Of a stretch of 64,000 bases of DNA, positions 1-7,857 are shown piece after piece. The translations under genes were made by a program, and so were the position numbers. Every line of letters starts with the position of its first letter. Within the stretch, counting starts at the first letter, position 1. The notes beneath the pieces are model-generated. The model was given only the letters and a program-made list of their open reading frames with translations, did no database searches and had not been told where the DNA came from. Source of the DNA: a virus; IMG/VR virus record IMGVR_UViG_3300026320_000001, positions 1-64,000 of that record; one strand, given 5' to 3'.

Positions 1-2
1 AG

Positions 3-302
3 GCAGATGAATCCTTTTGTTATAATGGATACTGGTATACGGCTGAAAAAATTATGTCATTACAAGATGAATTTATTAATACTAGTATTGAAGTAGAATA
101 TATCACATATATTTATCAAGGTAAAGGCAAAGATGAAGGTGAACAATTATCAATCTATTATGATGGTCGTGGACTTGGTTGGCATTCGTGGCTTTTTGGT
201 AGAGGTGATATAACAGGCGGCATGAATGTCGACGATGTTAAGAATGAAACAGAAAAGAAACTCGGAATCAAAATAACTAACCTCGAATATTTTCAATATT
301 AA
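3..302 (+). CDS. Hypothetical phage protein, 5' end cut by window
   Basis: The frame is open from the first bases of the window. The first ATG (54) has no ribosome binding site, so the gene probably begins upstream. The visible 99 residues include an acidic/aromatic stretch around a Gly-Trp-His-Ser-Trp motif. No family recognised. Confidence 0.55.
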   Translation, partial: ADESFCYNGYWYTAEKIMSLQDEFINTSIEVEYITYIYQGKGKDEGEQLSIYYDGRGLGWHSWLFGRGDITGGMNVDDVKNETEKKLGIKITNLEYFQY

Positions 303-320
303 CGAATGGGAGATTATACC

Positions 321-545
321 ATGATAGAATGGACTGAAGCTTATAATATTCATCGTGCCAAGATAGGCAGTACATTAACTCTTATTTGCGAATGGGAATC
401 TGGCGGTTATAAAGTTATGGCGGCTGGCGGAGTGCGAATAAATAAATTGATTAATCTCGTTCCAAATTTGGATGAAGCAAAAAGAAAGACAATAAAACTT
501 GGCAAGAAAACTCTTGAAGAATCATTAAAAATAATTGACTCTTAA
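321..545 (+). CDS. Hypothetical protein, 74 aa
   Basis: The start at 321 is preferred over an ATG at 306 because GGGAG lies about 8 nt before it; the same leader (AATGGGAGATT) precedes the next gene. The small protein has a basic C-terminal half. No family recognised. It lies between the truncated first gene and the Fic gene, in one operon. Confidence 0.6.
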   Translation: MIEWTEAYNIHRAKIGSTLTLICEWESGGYKVMAAGGVRINKLINLVPNLDEAKRKTIKLGKKTLEESLKIIDS

Positions 546-563
546 TCAATGGGAGATTTTAAA

Positions 564-986
564 ATGTCAAAAGTTACAGAATTTTGTATTGCAGAATGCG
601 AACGCCAAAATGATTTAACTACTGAAGCGGTTGCTGGAATGGTAGAAGCATGGTATTATGCAATGCCAATGAATGAGAACAATATTAACGAAGTTGTTAT
701 TGAAATAATCGCCCATATGATTAAGCCTGAAAATAATGCGAAGGGTTATAGAAATACACCCGTTATTTTTTCTAATGGCGAGTCTGGATTATCTTATTTA
801 ATCATTGGCCGCGCTATGGAAAATCTTATTGATAATATTCGCTATATGACGCCTCTTAATTTTTATAAAGAATTTGAATTGATACATCCATTTGAGGATG
901 GTAATGGAAGAATCGGAGCAATCCTTTATAATGTATTGACTGGTACAATGGGTGACCCTCAGATTCCACCAAATATATTTGATTAA
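564..986 (+). CDS. Fic-domain protein (AMPylase/phosphotransferase-like)
   Basis: The signature HPFEDGNGR is at about residues 108-116, near the C-terminus of a 140-aa protein, and matches the Fic active-site loop HPFx[D/E]GNGRxxR. The final motif Arg is replaced: the sequence continues IGAIL. Fic enzymes transfer AMP or other nucleotidyl groups to Ser/Thr/Tyr of targets, with His as the general base. The protein is shorter than typical Fic proteins (about 200 aa), and no inhibitory [S/T]xxxE[G/N] helix is obvious. The start at 564 follows GGGAG. Phage Fic/Doc proteins can be toxins or host-modifying enzymes; target unknown. Fic motif sure; activity uncertain because of the shortened motif. 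Confidence 0.82.
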   Translation: MSKVTEFCIAECERQNDLTTEAVAGMVEAWYYAMPMNENNINEVVIEIIAHMIKPENNAKGYRNTPVIFSNGESGLSYLIIGRAMENLIDNIRYMTPLNFYKEFELIHPFEDGNGRIGAILYNVLTGTMGDPQIPPNIFD

Positions 987-1005
987 TCAATGGGCGTTTT
1001 GGCTA

Positions 1006-1034
1006 TTGACAAATAAAAGAATTTAGTTTATAAT
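1006..1034 (+). promoter_or_regulatory. Sigma70-type promoter
   Basis: TTGACA (1006-1011), 17-bp spacer, TATAAT (1029-1034): both boxes are perfect consensus. It drives the structured leader/RNA and the small basic gene after it. Confidence 0.85.
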
Positions 1035-1038
1035 TATA

Positions 1039-1119
1039 TTACGCTCGAATAAATAAACAATGTCGGATGCTAAAAAGATATGGCTTAAAATTGGATTGTC
1101 ATAGTCCACCGAAGCGTAA
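1039..1119 (+). ncRNA. Candidate structured RNA or leader, about 80 nt
   Basis: It starts about 5 nt after a consensus promoter. The ends pair as TTACGCT (1039-1045) with AGCGTAA (1113-1119), extended by CG/CG across one bulged A. An A7T5 tract follows. No coding potential. It could be a small RNA or the 5' leader of the gene at 1144. Confidence 0.42.
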
Positions 1120-1143
1120 AAAAATTTTTATCATGAGGTAAAA

Positions 1144-1245
1144 ATGGCAAAATTCAAGAATAAAGAAAAGCAAAAGACAATTCAACGTAAACAGGAACGC
1201 AAGCAAAAAGAGATTAAGCTTAATCCTAAAATGCCAAAAGAATAA
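1144..1245 (+). CDS. Very basic 33-aa peptide
   Basis: ATG follows ATGAGGTAAAA (good GAGG ribosome site). Almost half the residues are Lys, Arg or Gln, so it is predicted to be helical and nucleic-acid binding. It resembles in composition the 45-aa basic peptide at 46645 inside the tRNA region. Role unknown. Confidence 0.5.
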   Translation: MAKFKNKEKQKTIQRKQERKQKEIKLNPKMPKE

Positions 1246-1346
1246 TTATTTTTATTTTATTGAATAAAATTTATATAGGGGTTTGCAATTATTGAAAGTT
1301 TATTAAAGCAATGGTCGCTCATACTGATTTGAAAAGGATAAACAAA

Positions 1347-1667
1347 ATGATTCAATCAATGCTTTTATCAAATAAAGAATTTAATAGTGATGGTTTTAAT
1401 CATGGTGATTTTCACAGATTTTTACGTCAATATAAGTCAGTTGTTGATTCTGAATTGTTGGATACAACTTCAACCGGTGGAGACTGGTCTGGATTTATTC
1501 AACAAAAATTAAATGGAACATATTATATTATTACATTTTTTCAATATCATGCAAATGGTGGCTGGAATGCTCCCCTAGTTTGTGAAACTGGAAGTATTTT
1601 AGCAAGTGGAAAAGAAAAATTTACTCGTGAAGATGTATACAGTATTTGGAATGAAACGCTAGAATAA
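1347..1667 (+). CDS. Hypothetical protein, 106 aa
   Basis: The start at 1347 follows AAAAGGATAAACAAA; an ATG at 1311 in frame has a weaker site. The 1311 region resembles non-coding sequence near 2505 (ATGGT-GCTCAT-TTTGAAA), which favours the later start. No family recognised. Confidence 0.55.
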   Translation: MIQSMLLSNKEFNSDGFNHGDFHRFLRQYKSVVDSELLDTTSTGGDWSGFIQQKLNGTYYIITFFQYHANGGWNAPLVCETGSILASGKEKFTREDVYSIWNETLE

Positions 1668-1669
1668 CA

Positions 1670-1698
1670 TTGTAATTAATGGCGGCTCATGGTATAAT
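1670..1698 (+). promoter_or_regulatory. Possible promoter (weak -35)
   Basis: TTGTAA, 17 bp, TATAAT, with TGG before the -10 as in the strong promoters here. It lies just upstream of the gene at 1721. Confidence 0.45.
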
Positions 1699-1720
1699 AA
1701 AATTATGGAGATAAAATAAA

Positions 1721-1879
1721 ATGACAAGAGAAGATGCATTGTATAAAGCTCGAAAAATTAAAAATCGTTTTGGTGGTTGGACAATTGACTGGTATTATAA
1801 ACTATTGACAAAATATAATTTATGGCCTCAAGAAAATACCGAAACAATTCGTAAAGAAAACATGTATCATCTTATCTAA
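1721..1879 (+). CDS. Hypothetical protein, 52 aa
   Basis: ATG follows TATGGAGATAAAATAAA. Short basic/aromatic protein with a Trp-Tyr-Tyr segment. No family recognised. Its stop codon overlaps the start of the hairpin element at 1879. Confidence 0.5.
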   Translation: MTREDALYKARKIKNRFGGWTIDWYYKLLTKYNLWPQENTETIRKENMYHLI

Positions 1880-1902
1880 TAAAATGAACCTTTTATAAAG
1901 GA
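1879..1902 (+). repeat. Intercistronic mini-hairpin plus ribosome site
   Basis: ATAAAA (1879-1884), 6-nt loop, TTTTAT (1891-1896), then AAAGGA (1897-1902). One of at least ten similar elements between genes of this window. Confidence 0.6.
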
Positions 1903-1911
1903 ATGGTGAAA

Positions 1912-2109
1912 ATGATTACTACTCAAAAAGAAATACGTGAAAATTTTTGGCAAGAATATCCTGAAGCAGATAGGCGTAAGATTAAGAATTATGCTGGAGA
2001 TGGTCTTATGTATAAAACTGATACTCGTGTTTTATTTGTTGACTATGTAGATTATTTACAAAAGTCCGGTGAAATTTCTGAAGCATTGGCGCAACGTGTA
2101 ACATTATAA
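1912..2109 (+). CDS. Hypothetical protein, 65 aa
   Basis: ATG 1912 is chosen because AAAGGA (1897-1902) is 9 nt upstream; ATG 1903 touches that site. Charged protein with a Tyr/Asp-rich middle. No family recognised. Confidence 0.55.
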   Translation: MITTQKEIRENFWQEYPEADRRKIKNYAGDGLMYKTDTRVLFVDYVDYLQKSGEISEALAQRVTL

Positions 2110-2126
2110 AAAGGATAAAAATAATA

Positions 2127-2447
2127 ATGGATAATCTCACTCTCGGACAACAAAAAGATTTTAAGAAAAAATTGCGTGATGCATTTAGTGTATTAAGAAA
2201 ACATGGTTATTTTGCTAGACAAAATTTTTGGTGTTGTCAATCGTGTGCTTGTGCTGATATTCCTGAAGAAGCAGAAAACTATGTTTTTTATCATAATCAA
2301 GATAATCAAAATATTCCTTCAGGTAAAATTCATCTTGCATGGGATGGAGATGGTAATAAAATTACTGCGGCCTTAACATTGGCTGGTCTTGAATGGGAGT
2401 GGGATTATAGCAAAGGTCAAAGAATCAAAGCAATATATGTAAATTAA
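2127..2447 (+). CDS. DUF6891-like protein
   Basis: The 106-aa protein has a Trp-Cys-Cys-x-x-Cys segment (about residues 34-41), then YVFYHNQD and a conserved-looking HLAWDGDG stretch. This order (Cys-rich turn, VFYHxQD, later WDG) resembles the bacterial DUF6891 family. Function unknown. AAAGGATAAAAATAATA precedes the ATG. The family assignment is from memory of the pattern and is not certain. Confidence 0.6.
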   Translation: MDNLTLGQQKDFKKKLRDAFSVLRKHGYFARQNFWCCQSCACADIPEEAENYVFYHNQDNQNIPSGKIHLAWDGDGNKITAALTLAGLEWEWDYSKGQRIKAIYVN

Positions 2448-2458
2448 TCTACATGCAT

Positions 2459-2501
2459 TATATAGAATCGCTCACAGAATGATTGTGGACGATTTTATAT
2501 A
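2459..2501 (+). other. Long intergenic hairpin
   Basis: TATATAGAATCG (2459-2470) pairs over 12 positions (one G-T) with CGATTTTATATA (2490-2501); CACA/TGTG pair inside. No T-run follows, so it is not a clear intrinsic terminator. It could be a processing site or operator. Confidence 0.5.
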
Positions 2502-2580
2502 TTAATGGTTGCTCATGTTGGTTTGAAATTATGTGTTGAAATTTAGTGGTAAATATTGGCGAAATTGCCCATTGTAGGAC

Positions 2581-2609
2581 TTGACTCTTTTGTTATCATG
2601 ATGTATAAT
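2581..2609 (+). promoter_or_regulatory. Sigma70-type promoter
   Basis: TTGACT, 17-bp spacer, TATAAT (2604-2609), directly upstream of the gene at 2632. Confidence 0.8.
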
Positions 2610-2631
2610 TATTATATCAATGGAGATAAAA

Positions 2632-2880
2632 ATGAATTACTATTTGTTTGACCGTCTTTCTAATCGTCACAAGTGGCAAATTATAGGCTCATGGAATGAT
2701 GTTAAATTTTTAGAGCATTTCAAAAATGTTCAATTAAATATATTTGAAAGATGGGAAAAGAAAAATAAATTTCCCGATTATCAATTAGGAATAATTGAAT
2801 CAGATGAAATAATTAATCATGATAGCACTTTGCCAGTCAATTATAATATGACATATGTTTTATTATTCAAAAACAATTGA
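2632..2880 (+). CDS. Hypothetical protein, 82 aa
   Basis: ATG 2632 follows CAATGGAGATAAAA. The C-terminal half ends in a hydrophobic strand (YVLLFKNN). Resembles small phage proteins of unknown role; no family recognised. Confidence 0.6.
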   Translation: MNYYLFDRLSNRHKWQIIGSWNDVKFLEHFKNVQLNIFERWEKKNKFPDYQLGIIESDEIINHDSTLPVNYNMTYVLLFKNN

Positions 2881-2891
2881 GGAAAAATAAA

Positions 2892-3032
2892 ATGTGGATA
2901 ACAAAAGTATTTAAAACAAAAGTGGCAATGGAAAAGTTTATTAATAAGAATGCTGGTAAAATTTAGTGGGTTGAAATTTTTATCAATAATGCTTATGGCA
3001 TTGAATATCGTAAATTAATTCGTGTTTATTAA
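2892..3032 (+). pseudogene. Small gene interrupted by in-frame TAG
   Basis: From ATG 2892 the frame reads 24 codons, a TAG at 2964-2966, then 21 further codons ending IEYRKLIRVY before TAA. Both halves look protein-like, which suggests one 46-codon gene with a nonsense mutation, or readthrough. TAG is used as an ordinary stop elsewhere in the window (for example 18993 and 58918), and no tRNA with anticodon CTA was found. Confidence 0.45.
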
Positions 3033-3043
3033 TAAGGAAAATA

Positions 3044-3628
3044 ATGATTAAAAATTATACGATTATCAATCGCATGGATTCTAATAATTACTTAAATTCA
3101 GTATTGATTAAGGAAAAGTTGTCAGATGGTTTTTATGCTTATTTTGAAATTACTTTGAATACAACTCATGAAGATGGTAAACTCAAAAAGGGTGATGGCT
3201 ATGGCAAGAATTATTTTTATCAAATAAGACGTTTTGAGAATGACCATATTGCAAATTATATCTCTGACCCATTCAAATACATTACAGAACAAATGTTCAA
3301 AGATGCGAAAAAAATCTTGAACAAGAATTTTACATTACAAAAGAAAATTCATAGTGTTGGCGAAAAATTTATTCATTATTATTCTATGTTCAAAATTGTG
3401 GAACATAGCCTAAAATCTTATCATGATGATTTTTACTGGCATGATGTTTTCAATATTGGAATGAAGTTATCCAACAATGAAAAGATTGATTTTATTTGGA
3501 TTGTTCGTGAACATGGCACAAATATTTGTCAATTGAATGACATTGTTTATAATGCCACTATTCAAGCATACCCTAATGCAAAAATATACCATGTTACAGA
3601 AAAGACAATTCGCCCATATAAAAAATAA
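3044..3628 (+). CDS. Hypothetical protein, 194 aa
   Basis: ATG follows AATAAGGAAAATA. Mixed alpha/beta composition, no membrane segment, C-terminus basic. No family recognised. Last gene before the promoter at 3637. Confidence 0.65.
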   Translation: MIKNYTIINRMDSNNYLNSVLIKEKLSDGFYAYFEITLNTTHEDGKLKKGDGYGKNYFYQIRRFENDHIANYISDPFKYITEQMFKDAKKILNKNFTLQKKIHSVGEKFIHYYSMFKIVEHSLKSYHDDFYWHDVFNIGMKLSNNEKIDFIWIVREHGTNICQLNDIVYNATIQAYPNAKIYHVTEKTIRPYKK

Positions 3629-3636
3629 ATTTACTA

Positions 3637-3665
3637 TTGACTTTTATAAATGGTTATGATATAAT
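3637..3665 (+). promoter_or_regulatory. Sigma70-type promoter
   Basis: TTGACT, 17-bp spacer, TATAAT (3660-3665), 24 nt before the gene at 3690. Confidence 0.8.
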
Positions 3666-3689
3666 TGTAATATGAATGGAGATAAAAAT

Positions 3690-4001
3690 ATGTCCGAACA
3701 TCATGTAGGTCAGATTGCAGAATATGGTACAGAAGAATATAATTCTAATAAGTCTGCTTATACCATTTTAGAAAAAGCGACTTATGTAAATCCTCATGGC
3801 ATTGAACATCCGGCGGTTTTATATCATCGTTCGGCTGGTTATAAGCCTGCTGGCAGTTGTGCAACATATTGTAAGGAAATTTGGGGTTATAGTATTTTTT
3901 GGGAATCAGATGGTACAAATCATGGCCGCTATAGTGGCAATGAAAATGATGCCCGTGAATGGTGGAATACTATGAGCAAAAAGAATTTGGAGATTATATA
4001 A
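3690..4001 (+). CDS. Hypothetical protein, 103 aa
   Basis: ATG 3690 follows GAATGGAGATAAAAAT. Rich in Gly, His and Trp (GYSIFWESDG). No family recognised. Its stop overlaps the next ATG by one base. Confidence 0.6.
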   Translation: MSEHHVGQIAEYGTEEYNSNKSAYTILEKATYVNPHGIEHPAVLYHRSAGYKPAGSCATYCKEIWGYSIFWESDGTNHGRYSGNENDAREWWNTMSKKNLEII

Positions 4002-4273
4002 TGAATAAACGAACATTCAATAAAATTCTTAAAGAAGTTTCAAATAAAAAAACTGGTTTGTTGGATAAAGATAAAATCAAACTATTAGATAATGAGACAA
4101 AAACTTCCTTAGTACATTTTATTGTTCGTAATCGTGCCGCAGTTATTGTAAATTTTATTCCTGAAAATTTTGATACTGCATGGTTACATTCAATGGGATA
4201 TTTATATACTGGCAGTAATAAGCATTTTGATTTTGTTGGAACATCTGAAAATATTCAGAAAATTGGAGTATAA
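4001..4273 (+). CDS. Hypothetical protein, 90 aa
   Basis: ATG overlaps the previous stop (TAATG); TTGGAG lies 9-14 nt upstream. No family recognised. Coupled translation with the 3690 gene is likely. Confidence 0.6.
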   Translation: MNKRTFNKILKEVSNKKTGLLDKDKIKLLDNETKTSLVHFIVRNRAAVIVNFIPENFDTAWLHSMGYLYTGSNKHFDFVGTSENIQKIGV

Positions 4274-4276
4274 TCA

Positions 4277-4504
4277 ATGGCCTCATACAGTGTTTTACTT
4301 ACAGATGGTTTTCGTGCAAATTGTCAAGGCAAAAAAATTTCAAACGCCATGAAAACATTGGCAGAAAAACGTCCCGATTTAATTCCTCTCATGATGCCAA
4401 GTTTTATAACATATATTAATGGTGTTTCTAGTTATGGTTTTCGTCAAAATGAGGAAAGTAGAAAAGCAATTAAGATTATTAGAAAACGTGCTGGCATTAA
4501 TTAA
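4277..4504 (+). CDS. Hypothetical basic protein, 75 aa
   Basis: ATG follows TTGGAGTATAATCA. Basic C-terminus (KAIKIIRKRAG). No family recognised. Confidence 0.6.
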   Translation: MASYSVLLTDGFRANCQGKKISNAMKTLAEKRPDLIPLMMPSFITYINGVSSYGFRQNEESRKAIKIIRKRAGIN

Positions 4505-4521
4505 TAAAATCGGAATTTTAT
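4504..4521 (+). repeat. Intercistronic mini-hairpin
   Basis: ATAAAA, 6-nt loop, TTTTAT, followed by GAATAGGAAA and the next ATG. Same element type as at 1879. Confidence 0.5.
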
Positions 4522-4535
4522 GAATAGGAAAATAA

Positions 4536-4748
4536 ATGAAAAAACAATATAATTTTATTGTACTTCCGTATTCAGAAAATCTTAATTTTGATTTACAAAA
4601 CAATCCATTTTCTTCTATTGATGGAACACTCGAATTGGCTTGGCAATGGGCAAAAAACCTTATAAAATTTAATCCTGTTTGCACAAGAGTTATATTTCAG
4701 TCTGTGAATGGTAGAAAAATATATTATTTAGAAAATAATGGAGAATAA
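4536..4748 (+). CDS. Hypothetical protein, 70 aa
   Basis: ATG follows ATAGGAAAATAA. No family recognised. Confidence 0.55.
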   Translation: MKKQYNFIVLPYSENLNFDLQNNPFSSIDGTLELAWQWAKNLIKFNPVCTRVIFQSVNGRKIYYLENNGE

Positions 4749-4756
4749 ATAATAAC

Positions 4757-4945
4757 ATGAAAATAAATTCTGCAATTGGAATATATACTTATAAGGCAGA
4801 CTATACCGAATCCATTAAAGCAATGGTGGCCGATGGTAAATTTGCAAACTTTGAAGAAATAGAAGATTATATTCGTGAACGTATAATTAAAGCTGTTTTA
4901 AATGATTATGATATTGCTGAAAATATTTTTACAGAAGTCTCATAA
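4757..4945 (+). CDS. Hypothetical protein, 62 aa
   Basis: Short acidic protein, mostly helical by composition. The nearest GGAG is about 15 nt before the ATG, so translation may depend on coupling to the upstream gene. No family recognised. Confidence 0.5.
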   Translation: MKINSAIGIYTYKADYTESIKAMVADGKFANFEEIEDYIRERIIKAVLNDYDIAENIFTEVS

Positions 4946-4967
4946 CTATAAAATGGAGTATAATAAC

Positions 4968-5279
4968 ATGCGTGACATTAATCAATGGCCTTACAATGGT
5001 GAAGATGGCATGAGTGCAAATTTTCGTGCTGGTAATAATTTATGGATTGAAACTAATCTTGAATCATATTGGAATCAATTGGAATGTCTACCTCCCATTA
5101 GGCAGAATAATACTGTTTTTATGGTTGGAGAATGCTACACCCATAGAGAATCAGATGGTGCAAGTTGTTATGCCGCATTTATAGAATATGATGGTAGATA
5201 TTTTGGTAAAATTAACGCATTGAAAGATTTTGATTATAATAAGTATATTCAAGAGATAATCAAACAATTTGATTTATAA
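4968..5279 (+). CDS. Hypothetical protein, 103 aa
   Basis: ATG 4968 has GGAG 9 nt upstream; earlier in-frame ATGs (4902, 4953) lie before or at that site. Aromatic-rich N-terminus. No family recognised. Confidence 0.6.
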   Translation: MRDINQWPYNGEDGMSANFRAGNNLWIETNLESYWNQLECLPPIRQNNTVFMVGECYTHRESDGASCYAAFIEYDGRYFGKINALKDFDYNKYIQEIIKQFDL

Positions 5280-5283
5280 AAGC

Positions 5284-5312
5284 TTGACATTTATATTGTG
5301 TTGTGATATAAT
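5284..5312 (+). promoter_or_regulatory. Sigma70-type promoter
   Basis: Perfect TTGACA and TATAAT boxes with a 17-bp spacer, just after the stop at 5279. Confidence 0.85.
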
Positions 5313-5343
5313 CACTATATCAATGGTCACCATAGGAGATTAC

Positions 5344-5574
5344 ATGAAAACAATTTTTTTACCTTATTCGGATGTGATTGAAATTCGTCAAGTAAATAGG
5401 CATGATGATAGGATTGCTGGAGCAAATGAAATTACTAAGATTATTTTTTATTTGTTTGGCATGATAAATATTGAAGAAGTATTTAGACCTATTCTTGCTG
5501 AATTGAACATTGATTCCAAAGTATTTTTTGAAGTATTCTGGAAGCACGTACAAAAAAATTCCATTTATAGTTAA
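5344..5574 (+). CDS. Hypothetical protein, 76 aa
   Basis: ATG 5344 follows ATAGGAGATTAC, downstream of the promoter at 5284; an earlier reading start would lie upstream of the promoter and is rejected. No family recognised. Confidence 0.6.
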   Translation: MKTIFLPYSDVIEIRQVNRHDDRIAGANEITKIIFYLFGMINIEEVFRPILAELNIDSKVFFEVFWKHVQKNSIYS

Positions 5575-5625
5575 TTATTGGCCGCATTTCAATAAATAAA
5601 ATGTCAGTTTCATTAATGGAGTATT

Positions 5626-5892
5626 ATGAAAAGATTTTATATAGAATATACTTTAATTGAACCTGTTCACGCAATGAATGGAGTAACTGTTCTATATAAC
5701 AGAACAAGAAATTATAAAAGGACATTAAAGGCAAAAGATTTTTGGAATGCTCTTTTTGTATTTGGAAAACAAGTTGATAAAAAATACATGAATGGCCGAT
5801 TTACAATAAACAAGGCATGGGAATATCTTGAAGATGGCACGTGGAAACAATTTTCAAATGACGAAATATTCTCTGCTCTTGCGCCATTTTGA
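5626..5892 (+). CDS. Hypothetical protein, 88 aa
   Basis: ATG follows AATGGAGTATT. Alternating basic and aromatic residues suggest a beta-rich fold. No family recognised. Confidence 0.6.
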   Translation: MKRFYIEYTLIEPVHAMNGVTVLYNRTRNYKRTLKAKDFWNALFVFGKQVDKKYMNGRFTINKAWEYLEDGTWKQFSNDEIFSALAPF

Positions 5893-5897
5893 TATTA

Positions 5898-5921
5898 ATA
5901 AAACTTGTATTTTATAAAGGA
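5898..5921 (+). repeat. Intercistronic mini-hairpin plus ribosome site
   Basis: ATAAAA, short loop, TTTTAT, then AAAGGA (5916-5921) and ATG at 5931. Confidence 0.6.
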
Positions 5922-5930
5922 TAAAATAAA

Positions 5931-6290
5931 ATGCCATATAACATTGGAAAAGACGAATACGAATTCAATATTAAAAAATTAGAAAAACTTCACAGAGATA
6001 TAGTTATTGCTCGTGATGAATATTCATATGGTAATGAATGGAAATTGCTACATAATCTTCAGGGGTTTATTACAAAAGTGGATATTTATGAAAATAAAAA
6101 TCCCATAGATGTTGATATTTTAAATATTTCAATATCTGCTTTAAGTGCCAAAATTCAATATGCTATGACACTAGTAGAAAATGCTCAAAATTCTTTGTTG
6201 GGATTTTTAACAATTAATGGTCGCAGGAAAAAAGAAATAATCTTATTAGAATACAGAACATTTTTATTCAAGCCAGAGACACGCTATTAA
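5931..6290 (+). CDS. Hypothetical protein, 119 aa
   Basis: Predicted largely helical (heptad-like Leu/Ile/Lys), possibly a small coiled coil. AAAGGA upstream. No family recognised. Confidence 0.6.
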   Translation: MPYNIGKDEYEFNIKKLEKLHRDIVIARDEYSYGNEWKLLHNLQGFITKVDIYENKNPIDVDILNISISALSAKIQYAMTLVENAQNSLLGFLTINGRRKKEIILLEYRTFLFKPETRY

Positions 6291-6315
6291 TCATTGGGCG
6301 AAAAGGATAAATAAA

Positions 6316-6501
6316 ATGGATAATATTGTAAAAATAATTTATGAAGATAAAACAGTTTATAGTATTGGCGAAAGTTTAAAAATTACTTCAATGGATGGGG
6401 GTGTTATAATCTTTGGTGTTTCTCAAAATAGGGGTATTGTTATAGTTCCTGAAGAATTTGAAAATTTACTAAGCGTTCTACAAGAGATATTAATAAAATA
6501 G
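6316..6501 (+). CDS. Hypothetical protein, 61 aa
   Basis: ATG follows AAAAGGATAAATAAA. Hydrophobic beta strands with a GVIIFGVS segment; too short for a firm call. Ends with TAG. Confidence 0.55.
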   Translation: MDNIVKIIYEDKTVYSIGESLKITSMDGGVIIFGVSQNRGIVIVPEEFENLLSVLQEILIK

Positions 6502-6522
6502 CCATTTCATAGGAGTCTAAAA

Positions 6523-6861
6523 TTGATTAAAAATATTCATATAAATTTTTATATTGTAAAAGGTAAAGCACAAGAAATTATTTCCTGTGCTGAAGATAGC
6601 GAACAAAATAAAATTTTAGAATTGGCCGAATCGAATATTGCCAGTCTCATTATTCCTACATTGAAAATTGAAAAGAAGGCCGTATACTTTGTAATCTTTG
6701 AAGGTGATTATGTCGAATCTGGTCGCTTGAAGAATCAAACAGAATGCAAGTGTGTTAAGACAGATTATACTCCTGCTACCTTTCGTAAGGCTCATAGAGA
6801 CATGATTAAGGCTGATGCTAAAGCAATGAACAAAATAGATTTAGAAAAAAACTATTCTTAA
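6523..6861 (+). CDS. Hypothetical protein, 112 aa (TTG start)
   Basis: TTG start supported by TAGGAGTCTAAAA at the proper distance; there is no ATG near. No family recognised. Immediately upstream of a homing endonuclease, so it could be the endonuclease insertion neighbour. Confidence 0.6.
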   Translation: MIKNIHINFYIVKGKAQEIISCAEDSEQNKILELAESNIASLIIPTLKIEKKAVYFVIFEGDYVESGRLKNQTECKCVKTDYTPATFRKAHRDMIKADAKAMNKIDLEKNYS

Positions 6862-6871
6862 GGGAGAATTA

Positions 6872-7846
6872 ATGGGAAATATTATTGATTTGACAGGGCA
6901 TAAATATGGAAGATTAACCGTTCTAGAATTAGATTATGTAAATAAAAAAGGAAAAACGTATTGGAGTTGTCTTTGCGAATGTGGAAATCATATTACTATT
7001 CAGTCAGGAAATTTGAGAAATGGAAATACTAAGTCTTGTGGTTGTTATAATAAAGAAAAAGTAAGTGAAAGAAGTAGAATAGATTTAACTGGAAAAATTT
7101 TCGGAAGATTAAAAGTTTTAAAAATAGAACATTTAAACAAAGAACTATATTGGTTGTGTGAATGTTTAAATGATGGAAATTTATTAATTGTTAGGGCGTC
7201 TCAATTAAAAAATGGTAAAACTAAATCCTGTGGATGTTTTCAAAAGGAAATAGTTAGCAAGAGAAGTTTTATAAATTTGATAGATAAAAAATTTGGATTT
7301 TTAACCATCATAGAACTTGCTTATATGGATAAAAATAGGGGAGCATTTTGGAAATGCCAATGTTCAAGAGATGGTAATTATATTATCACGAGTTCCAGTA
7401 GTTTAAAATCGGGAAATACGAAATCATGTGGATGTTTATCGGAAAGTTGGATTGCTTCTGAACTTAAAAAATATTTCAAGAAAAAATATGGAGCAGAAAT
7501 AGAATATAAGATTTTCAAAAATATAAAGACAAACAAATTTTTACCTTTTGATATATTTTTACCGAAAGAAAATATTTATATTGAAATTCATGGACAACAT
7601 CATTACAAAATTCATCGTTGGCATTATCTACAAGCTAAAAAAAATAATACATCCGTTAATCAAGAATTTTATTATCAAAAAATTAAAGATTATATGAAAA
7701 AAATGTTTGCAAAAATAAATGGGATTTACATTGAGATTGATTTAAGAAAAATTATTGTTCCCGAAGATGCAATTATGCAAATAAATAAAATTATTAAAAA
7801 TAAAATCAAAACTAGAATATTTCACCTATTGACTTTTTGGGTGTAA
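6872..7846 (+). CDS. Homing endonuclease-like protein, zinc-binding repeats plus Vsr/EDxHD-type nuclease
   Basis: Three tandem repeats of about 60 residues (residues 1-190) each begin with a D-L/I-x-x-x-x-x-G-x-L pattern. The first and third show the full Cys pattern ending SCGC, as found in phage endonuclease DNA-binding modules. The C-terminal domain (about 200-320) has FDIFLPKENIYIEIHGQHHY, the Asp/Glu/His pattern of Vsr-like (PD-(D/E)XK fold) EDxHD homing endonucleases. Such enzymes nick or cut a target to spread their own gene. GGGAG precedes the ATG. It sits between unrelated small genes with no visible intron, so it is free-standing. Confidence 0.8.
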   Translation: MGNIIDLTGHKYGRLTVLELDYVNKKGKTYWSCLCECGNHITIQSGNLRNGNTKSCGCYNKEKVSERSRIDLTGKIFGRLKVLKIEHLNKELYWLCECLNDGNLLIVRASQLKNGKTKSCGCFQKEIVSKRSFINLIDKKFGFLTIIELAYMDKNRGAFWKCQCSRDGNYIITSSSSLKSGNTKSCGCLSESWIASELKKYFKKKYGAEIEYKIFKNIKTNKFLPFDIFLPKENIYIEIHGQHHYKIHRWHYLQAKKNNTSVNQEFYYQKIKDYMKKMFAKINGIYIEIDLRKIIVPEDAIMQINKIIKNKIKTRIFHLLTFWV

Positions 7847-7857
7847 TTTGGTATAAT
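7829..7857 (+). promoter_or_regulatory. Sigma70-type promoter
   Basis: TTGACT, 17 bp, TATAAT with TTTGG before the -10. It overlaps the end of the endonuclease gene. Confidence 0.8.

Noticed and set aside
2964-2966. Genome-wide reassignment of TAG
   Set aside because: TAG ends several well-supported genes (for example 18995 and 58920), and no tRNA with anticodon CTA was found.
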